From positions 1-5,397 of the forward strand of contig DAOWCB010000125.1 of the NCBI GenBank assembly GCA_030633795.1: a DNA stretch of 5,397 nucleotides, given 5' to 3'. The notes beneath the pieces are model-generated. The model had not been told where the DNA came from and made no database searches. It was given only the letters and a program-made list of their open reading frames with translations. This DNA comes from Candidatus Aminicenantota bacterium. Its GTDB lineage: Bacteria > Acidobacteriota > Aminicenantia > Aminicenantales > Aminicenantaceae. Below are positions 1 through 4,350 of the stretch, piece by piece. Positions within the stretch are counted from its first letter, which is position 1, and each line of letters starts with the position of its first letter. A program made the position numbers and the translations under genes.

Positions 1-87
1 TCATGAGTCGACGCCTCACATCTGCAGCAACCGCAGCTTGTGAATAAACCTGGCTATGAAAGGTTAATATACTGAAATAATTTGATA
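1..87. other. Left edge: no complete gene, possible tail of an upstream gene
   Basis: No complete gene fits here. One plus-strand frame is open from the left edge to a TAA at 45-47 and could be the last residues of an upstream protein (reading ...SRRLTSAATAACE), but 14 codons are too few to identify anything. The frame of the following gene has a TGA at 73-75, which limits how far upstream that gene can start. I see no convincing promoter or terminator hairpin. The stretch 65-87 is AT-rich. Confidence 0.4.
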
Positions 88-1275
88 ATGGGGAAAACAC
101 TTATCGAACAGATCATCCAATCACACACGCATGATGAAGTAACACCTGGGAAGATCGTGTGGATGGACCTGGACATCCGGTCGGCGCGGGATTTTGGTGG
201 CCCCAACGTGGTGAAAAATTTCGAGAGAGAATACGGGAATGATTCTGTCAAGGACAAAACCAAGACATTTTTTACATTTGATTTGTGTGTTCCTGCCTGT
301 TCTCTCAAGTACGCGGATAATCAACAGGTTTGTCGCGATTTTGCCCGCAAACATGGTATTAAAGTCTTTGATGTAGACCAGGGTATCGGTTCTCATGTGC
401 TCATCGAAGAGGGCCTGGCACTGGCCGGAACGACGGTGGTTGGGACTGACAGTCATCTGAACATTCTTGGAGCGGTGAATTGTTTCGGACAGGGAATGGG
501 AGATGTGGATATCACTTTTGCCTTCAAAACTGGAAAAACATGGTTTGAGGTGCCTGAAACTCTCCGGGTCATGGTCGATGGGACCATCTCATCTGAAGCC
601 AGTGCCAAAGATTTGACGCTTTATATCTTGAAACGATTGGGCACGAAGAGAGCTGCTCTGAAGGCAGTAGAGTTTTATGGAGAGACGGTCAAGAACCTTT
701 CCTTGGCCGGGCGCATAACTCTCTGCAGCATGGTTACCGAGATGGCTGGTATCATAGGTTTTGTTCCTGATGTCGATGAAAATGCCGCATATGCAGATTC
801 TGTCGTGCTCGATGTCACGGGTTTGACCCCTCAAATTGCTGCTCCCTCATCCCCAGAGAACGTATTTAATGTATCTGAATTCAAGGGTACAGACATCCAT
901 TCCGGTTTTATCGGATCCTGTACCAATGGACGGACAGAGGATTTGGCTGCTGCCGCACGAGTTCTGGAGGGGCGGAAAATAAAAGAGGAGGTCATGCTCA
1001 AGGTTGTCCCAGCTACAAGAAGCGTATACCAAGAGCTTTTGAACCAAGGAATCCTCGAAATTCTTTTTTCCAGTGGAGCTATCGTCAGCAATCCCGGATG
1101 TGGGGGGTGTGCCGAAGGACATATCGGGCTGACCGGGGAGGGGGAAGTCCAAATCAGCACCGGCAACCGAAATTTTGCGGGCAAACAAGGTAAAGGCCAA
1201 ACATATTTGGCAAGTCCTGAGGTGGTTGCAGCCTCCTGTGTGGTCGGCCGGATCATCGGCCCTGAGGATTTGTGA
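88..1275 (+). CDS. leuC: Aconitase-superfamily hydro-lyase, large subunit (3-isopropylmalate dehydratase / homoaconitase-like)
   Basis: Large, iron-sulfur-binding subunit (395 aa) of a two-subunit cytosolic hydro-lyase that would isomerise or hydrate a hydroxy di/tricarboxylate by dehydration and rehydration. Length fits the short archaeal-type LeuC/HacA group (about 400-420 aa). The three [4Fe-4S] cysteines are present: C278 in GSCTNGR, and C338 and C341 in NPGCGGC. Other family motifs are D121-S122-H123, the GKTWFEVPET segment and NRNF at 360-363. Several consensus active-site positions differ: the usual D-H-x-V-P reads D65-L-C-V-P, so the His is Leu; the usual G-I-x-H-Q reads G-I-G-S-H at 99-103; and DSHT reads DSHL. 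Substrate is therefore uncertain, and the gene symbol is a family label. Start: ATG 88 is preferred over TTG 82, because MGKTLxE is the family's usual beginning and a TGA at 73-75 blocks longer forms. No Shine-Dalgarno is visible in the 15 nt before it. The small-subunit gene follows after 1 nt. Confidence 0.88.
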   Translation: MGKTLIEQIIQSHTHDEVTPGKIVWMDLDIRSARDFGGPNVVKNFEREYGNDSVKDKTKTFFTFDLCVPACSLKYADNQQVCRDFARKHGIKVFDVDQGIGSHVLIEEGLALAGTTVVGTDSHLNILGAVNCFGQGMGDVDITFAFKTGKTWFEVPETLRVMVDGTISSEASAKDLTLYILKRLGTKRAALKAVEFYGETVKNLSLAGRITLCSMVTEMAGIIGFVPDVDENAAYADSVVLDVTGLTPQIAAPSSPENVFNVSEFKGTDIHSGFIGSCTNGRTEDLAAAARVLEGRKIKEEVMLKVVPATRSVYQELLNQGILEILFSSGAIVSNPGCGGCAEGHIGLTGEGEVQISTGNRNFAGKQGKGQTYLASPEVVAASCVVGRIIGPEDL

Positions 1276-1276
1276 T

Positions 1277-1822
1277 ATGGTAGAATCAAGCGTTTCAGGA
1301 AAAATTATTGTTCTATCCGATGCTAAGGGCCATCTCATCGAAAACATCGATACCGATCAAATTTTTCACAATGCCCATCTCCATATTACCGAGGTGGATA
1401 AGATGGGAACTTATGCCTTCGGTAACTTGGAGAGCTGGAAGGATTTTCCCCAAAAGTCCAGTCCTGGAGACATCCTTGTCGTGGGCCGGAATTTTGGGGC
1501 AGGCTCTTCCCGCCAGCAAGCGGTGGATTGTTTCAGATGTTTACAGATCGGGGCCATCCTCTCGCCATCCTTCGGAGCCATCTACTTCCGGAATGCGGTC
1601 AATTCGGGCTTTCCGGTCCTGAGGAGCTTGGAGCTCACACAGCTTGTGGATGAAGGAAAACTCGAGGCGGGAGATGATATCCGCGTGCATTTCATTTCCA
1701 GAAAAGCTCATATTAGCAACAAAAACCTGTCGTTTAGCATTCTGCCGATGAGCGACGTCCAATACGAAATTTATAAGGCAGGGGGGCTATATAGTTATGG
1801 GAAAACCTGGAATCAAGATTGA
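1277..1822 (+). CDS. leuD: Aconitase-superfamily hydro-lyase, small subunit (3-isopropylmalate dehydratase / homoaconitase-like)
   Basis: Small (swivelling domain) subunit, 181 aa, partner of the preceding large subunit; together they should form the complete active site. Family motifs in order: N23-IDTDQI-29, R71-NFGAGSSRQQA-82 and Y103-FRNAVNSGFP-113. The C-terminal E-I-x-x-A-G-G-L segment resembles archaeal-type IPMI/HACN small subunits. The substrate-specificity loop after NIDTDQI, where leucine-pathway and homoaconitase enzymes usually carry a P-x-x-Y-L motif, reads H31-N-A-H-L-H-I-37, so the physiological substrate cannot be read from it. NFGCGSS has become NFGAGSS, while the substrate-binding SSR is kept. 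The open frame extends upstream to 1175, but that part lies inside the large-subunit gene. ATG 1277 is chosen because GAGG at 1264-1267 sits 9 nt before it and it is 1 nt after the upstream stop, which suggests translational coupling. It overlaps tsaB by 26 nt. Confidence 0.87.
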   Translation: MVESSVSGKIIVLSDAKGHLIENIDTDQIFHNAHLHITEVDKMGTYAFGNLESWKDFPQKSSPGDILVVGRNFGAGSSRQQAVDCFRCLQIGAILSPSFGAIYFRNAVNSGFPVLRSLELTQLVDEGKLEAGDDIRVHFISRKAHISNKNLSFSILPMSDVQYEIYKAGGLYSYGKTWNQD

Positions 1823-2510
1823 AGAGGATGCCCTCATTCTCGGTGTGGATACGACCACGCCATCAGGGAGTGTTGCCCTTTTAAGAGGCCCCTCTCTTTT
1901 TGCCGAAATCAATCAGGATTCTCCGGCCACATTTTCTGAGCGTCTTCTTCCGGCTATACGATTTTTGTTAGAGTCCAACAAGCTGAGCATTCAGGATGTG
2001 GAAGGATTCGCCGTGGCCGTAGGCCCAGGTTCCTTTACGGGAATAAGGATTGGGTTGAGTACGATTAAATCTTTTGCGTATCCTTCTGGAAAGCCGATAG
2101 TCCCGGTTTCCACGTTGGAGGCGCTGGCGAGAAAAATCCAACATCCACAGAATCGGTTGATCTGTCCCCTCCTCGATGCAAAAAAAAACGAAGTTTATGC
2201 CGCCCTTTTTGAGTCAAAGAAAGGAGGCTTCCAAGAGCTTATTCCGCAGGGCGCCTACTCTCCGGATGCCTTGTTTTCGCGACTGCCTGCTCATCGGGTC
2301 ATTCACTTTATCGGCAGTGGCGTGGGTGTTTACCGCGCTTTGTTATTCCAGTATTTAAAGGATAAGGCGAAATTTGCCCGAAGGACCCCCTACATAGCTT
2401 ATGAAGTTGGATCGATCGGCTATGAAATGTTGCGAAAAAATCAAGGAAAAGATATCCATGAAATAGAGCCCTTGTATTTGCGCAAATCTCAGGCGGAGGA
2501 AAAACATTAG
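1797..2510 (+). CDS. tsaB: tRNA threonylcarbamoyladenosine biosynthesis protein TsaB
   Basis: TsaB (formerly YeaZ), 237 aa, close to the E. coli length of 231. In bacteria it is the non-catalytic partner of TsaD, and with TsaE it transfers the threonylcarbamoyl group to A37 of ANN-decoding tRNAs in the cytosol. The ASKHA-fold N terminus is clear: LILGVDTTTPSGSVAL at 13-28. It is followed by the diagnostic G76-PGSFTGIRIGL motif, which forms the interface helix that pairs with TsaD. The C-terminal half carries the usual P-L-Y-L-R-K-S ending. ATG 1797 lies inside the end of the leuD-like gene (26-nt overlap, different frame), with purine/G-rich AAGGCAGGGGGG at 1775-1786 as a loose ribosome site, so translation is probably coupled to the gene before it. 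rimI follows, a frequent neighbour. tsaD and tsaE are not in the window. A run of nine A at 2180-2188 lies in frame within the gene. Confidence 0.95.
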   Translation: MGKPGIKIEEDALILGVDTTTPSGSVALLRGPSLFAEINQDSPATFSERLLPAIRFLLESNKLSIQDVEGFAVAVGPGSFTGIRIGLSTIKSFAYPSGKPIVPVSTLEALARKIQHPQNRLICPLLDAKKNEVYAALFESKKGGFQELIPQGAYSPDALFSRLPAHRVIHFIGSGVGVYRALLFQYLKDKAKFARRTPYIAYEVGSIGYEMLRKNQGKDIHEIEPLYLRKSQAEEKH

Positions 2511-2527
2511 AAAATCGGATCTTTCCC

Positions 2528-2544
2528 AAGAGGCCTATTTTTTG
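2528..2544 (+). promoter_or_regulatory. Ribosome binding site that favours a TTG start for rimI
   Basis: AAGAGG at 2528-2533 stands 8 nt before TTG 2542-2544, whereas ATG 2551 would be 17 nt away, too far. A second site, GGAGGA at 2495-2500, lies 5 nt before an in-frame ATT at 2506 that overlaps the tsaB TAG stop (ATTAG). This would give a 159-residue form, but ATT starts are very rare. Confidence 0.5.
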
Positions 2545-2985
2545 CGGCGAATGGTCGAAGAAGATCTTCCCTATGTCATAGAGATTGAAAACATTTCTTA
2601 TCCCAATCCCTGGCAACTTTCTTCTTTCAAGGGTGAGGTAGAGAATAGACCCATTTCTAATCCGTATGTCATTATATATAGACCATTGGAAAAGGTCATC
2701 GGGTACATCATTTATTGGCATATGAGAAATGAAGTTCAGATCAGCAATATTGCGATCTCTCCCGATTACAGGCAATTGGGAGTGGGTGAAGGAGTGCTCA
2801 GGAACGTGTTGCTCGAGATACGCCACAAAGGTGTCGAATTCGTATTTTTAGAGGTCAGGCCATCCAATCTTGCCGCCCGTCGCTTGTATGAAAAATTGGG
2901 ATTCACGATATTAGGCTTGAGAAAGGGATATTACCGCAGTCCCTCTGAGGATGCCATCGTCATGGGGAAAAGCCTCTCTCAATAA
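2542..2985 (+). CDS. rimI: Ribosomal-protein-S18-alanine N-acetyltransferase RimI (GNAT family)
   Basis: GNAT acetyltransferase, 147 aa from TTG 2542, about the same as E. coli RimI. It would use acetyl-CoA to acetylate the N-terminal alanine of ribosomal protein bS18 and possibly other proteins. Family features in order: RRMxEEDLPxVxEIE at the N terminus, the NPW segment at 22-24, beta-strand IAISPDYR, the acetyl-CoA pyrophosphate loop R77-Q-L-G-V-G-82, LEVRPSN with E104, LYEKLGF with Y116, and the closing YYRSPSEDAIVM. E104 and Y116 line up with the residues described as catalytic in enterobacterial RimI (E103 and Y115). The gene is 31 nt downstream of tsaB, the commonest bacterial arrangement and the main reason to prefer RimI over a generic GNAT. 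The start codon is uncertain: TTG 2542 has the best-placed ribosome site, ATG 2551 would cut into the conserved beginning, and an ATT at 2506 is a longer alternative. Its stop overlaps the truA stop end by 7 nt. Confidence 0.88.
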   Translation: MRRMVEEDLPYVIEIENISYPNPWQLSSFKGEVENRPISNPYVIIYRPLEKVIGYIIYWHMRNEVQISNIAISPDYRQLGVGEGVLRNVLLEIRHKGVEFVFLEVRPSNLAARRLYEKLGFTILGLRKGYYRSPSEDAIVMGKSLSQ

Positions 2986-3710
2986 TAGACCTTGATCATG
3001 CAAAGGCCCTGAGGCTCTGCGGTGGGGCTGTCGAGAGTTCGTTTGCCTCCCTTGAACAAGTCATCAATGATATCTGGTGACCTTCTTCCTCTTCCGATTT
3101 CTAAAAGAGTTCCCACCATGGTTCTCACCATATATCTCAAAAATCCGTTCGCCTCGACCGTGTATATGATTTCCTCTCCCTTTTTTTGAACCTCAGAGCG
3201 GCTGACATTCCTCACAGGATGCAAAAGCCGATTGGAAGAGAAAGGAGTGAAATCTGCCTCTCTTATAAATTTTGCAGAAGCGGATTTCATCCCCTCCAAA
3301 TCAAGCTGGTAAGGCCAATGGAGAGCATATCGGAGGAGGAAAGGACTGATGCTTTTCGCGTTGAGTATTCGGTACTGGTATATTTTGGACCGGGCCATTC
3401 TTCTTGCATGAAAATCTTTATCCACTTTCTGGAGCGATATGATGCGGATATCACGGGGAAGAAGAGAATTCACTGCCCGAAGGAGTTCTTCTTCTGTAAG
3501 AGTAAGGTCGGCTTTGAAGCTGGCAACCTGCGCGAGTGCATGCACACCCGCATCGGTTCGGCCCGCACCCAAAACAGGGATGTTTTTTTTTGCGATTTTG
3601 GCTAATGCTCTTTCGAGACGGCCCTGGATGGTCTTTTTCTTTGGTTGCCTCTGCCAGCCGTGATAGTCGGTTCCGTCATAACAAATTTCTATTTTGTAAG
3701 TTTCAATCAT
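2979..3710 (-). CDS. truA: tRNA pseudouridine(38-40) synthase TruA
   Basis: TruA, 243 aa, isomerises uridines 38-40 in the anticodon stem-loop of many tRNAs to pseudouridine, in the cytosol. The N-terminal D12-GTDYHGWQRQP-23 segment and the catalytic motif G50-RTDAGVHA-58, with nucleophile D53 (the counterpart of E. coli D60), are intact. The conserved Tyr of the second motif is Y111 in SKIYQYR. The RYMVRTMVGTLLEIG helix and the C-terminal PQGL(C)xxxVxY ending are also present. The protein is somewhat shorter than E. coli TruA (270 aa), as in many bacteria. Its ATG lies 13 nt after the stop of the SLOG-family gene on the same strand, so the two are probably one transcript. Only a weak ribosome site (AAAGACCGG region, reading on the minus strand) precedes it. 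A T-run at about 3582-3589 on the plus strand is a Lys-Lys pair here. The stop end overlaps rimI. Confidence 0.96.
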   Translation of the reverse strand: MIETYKIEICYDGTDYHGWQRQPKKKTIQGRLERALAKIAKKNIPVLGAGRTDAGVHALAQVASFKADLTLTEEELLRAVNSLLPRDIRIISLQKVDKDFHARRMARSKIYQYRILNAKSISPFLLRYALHWPYQLDLEGMKSASAKFIREADFTPFSSNRLLHPVRNVSRSEVQKKGEEIIYTVEANGFLRYMVRTMVGTLLEIGRGRRSPDIIDDLFKGGKRTLDSPTAEPQGLCMIKVYY

Positions 3711-3723
3711 TTGCAGCCGGTCT

Positions 3724-4197
3724 TTATGAAGTTAGGGGGAAATAATCTTTGAGTGCCAAATCGATAGCCTCTTCGGCCGTTTCCGCATTTTTCACTCCTT
3801 GGATGTCCCATGTTCCAATGCCGATGACCTTTTTTCCGTATATATTCCCATAGGCGATCTCTGTCAGGGTTCCGAACTGTCCATCCACAGCTATAAGGAC
3901 ATCCGCATTCATGGCGACTAGGGAGTTTCGCGTGTAGCCCATACCTGTAGCTAACGGAAAGTCGATATATTTATTGGCATCTTTGGGGGAAGTTCCGGGC
4001 AGGATTCCGATGGTTATTCCTCCGCCTTTTTTGGTGCCACGGGCAGCGGCTTCCATGACGCCTCCCAATCCGCCACAGACCAGGATGGCTCCCTTTTCTC
4101 CAATCCGTTGTCCAACCTCATAAGCAATCTGGCGGTACTTGGGATCCGGTGATGCCCCACCGATCACACCTATCCTTATTTTATTTCGTATTTCCAT
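3724..4197 (-). CDS. TIGR00725-type SLOG/LOG-like Rossmann protein (putative nucleotide-binding)
   Basis: Small single-domain Rossmann protein of 157 aa, of the TIGR00725 branch of the LOG (SLOG) superfamily, often annotated as 'lysine decarboxylase-like' although none is known to decarboxylate. The relatives with known activity release free cytokinin bases from nucleotide monophosphates or bind nucleotides; the function of this branch is unclear. Motifs: IRIGVIGGASP at 7-17, C41-GGLGGVMEAAARG-54, GITIGILPG at 60-68, the Y-T-R-N segment at 88-91, and D105-G-Q-F-G-T-L-T-E-113 at the position of the family's GGGxGTLxE or PGGxGTxxE. E113 and the GT pair are kept, but two glycines are replaced (D105, Q107). 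The open frame runs to 4269. ATG 4197 is chosen because GGAGA (minus strand, 4208-4204) lies 6 nt before it, a second GGAGGAA lies just upstream, and conservation begins here. truA follows after 13 nt. Confidence 0.8.
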   Translation of the reverse strand: MEIRNKIRIGVIGGASPDPKYRQIAYEVGQRIGEKGAILVCGGLGGVMEAAARGTKKGGGITIGILPGTSPKDANKYIDFPLATGMGYTRNSLVAMNADVLIAVDGQFGTLTEIAYGNIYGKKVIGIGTWDIQGVKNAETAEEAIDLALKDYFPLTS

Positions 4198-4273
4198 AAT
4201 AAATCTCCAATTCCTCCAATAGTAAAACGACAGAACCTTGCGAATTTTCTCTTTTTTCCATGAAAACAAAGAC

Positions 4274-4302
4274 AGTATATCAATTCTTTCCTCAAAAGTT
4301 GA
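4274..4302 (-). promoter_or_regulatory. Candidate extended -10 promoter for the SLOG gene and truA
   Basis: Reading on the minus strand, TGATATACT (4282-4274) is an extended -10: TGN followed by TATACT, a 5/6 match to TATAAT. The -35 position 17 nt upstream (TCAACT, 4302-4297) is poor, which an extended -10 can tolerate. Transcription would start near 4267 and leave a leader of roughly 70 nt before the SLOG ATG. Pattern match only. Confidence 0.35.
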
Positions 4303-4303
4303 G

Positions 4304-4332
4304 TTGAACCGGTGTTATAAATCCATTAAAAT
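4304..4332 (+). promoter_or_regulatory. Candidate sigma-70-like promoter for the lipoprotein gene
   Basis: TTGAAC (4304-4309, 4/6 match to TTGACA), a 17-nt spacer and TAAAAT (4327-4332, 5/6 match to TATAAT). Transcription would start near 4339, leaving only about 12 nt before ATG 4351, with AAGGAG at 4341-4346 as the ribosome site. An alternative TATAAA at 4316-4321 has no suitable -35. It lies back to back with the minus-strand candidate, so one regulator could affect both. Pattern match only. Confidence 0.35.
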
Positions 4333-4350
4333 GCCATGGGAAGGAGTGCG

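Noticed and set aside
40..75. Short leader-peptide-like frame (GTG 40 to TGA 73) ahead of the leuC-like gene
   Set aside because: It has twelve codons, no ribosome site, no run of Leu or other regulatory codons and no attenuator hairpin, so a leucine-type attenuation leader is not supported.
1175..1276. Longer N terminus for the leuD-like gene from ATG 1175
   Set aside because: The added 34 residues lie within the end of the large-subunit gene and match nothing in LeuD proteins. ATG 1277 has a ribosome site and a normal family start.
831..1347. Two long minus-strand open frames (152 and 166 codons) opposite the leuC-like gene
   Set aside because: They lie antisense to conserved Fe-S motifs, show Pro/Ser/Arg-rich low-complexity translations and have no family resemblance. 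They are frame shadows of a well-supported gene.
2971..3016. Possible terminator from AGCCTC and GAGGCT
   Set aside because: The stem has only six pairs, the loop is about 34 nt and no T-run follows on either strand.
3186..3605. 139-codon plus-strand open frame
   Set aside because: It is antisense to truA, whose catalytic motifs lie in the same region, and its translation has no recognisable domain.
4198..4269. Longer N terminus for the SLOG gene from ATG 4269
   Set aside because: No ribosome site precedes that ATG, the candidate promoter starts transcription almost at it, and conservation begins at ATG 4197, which has a good Shine-Dalgarno.
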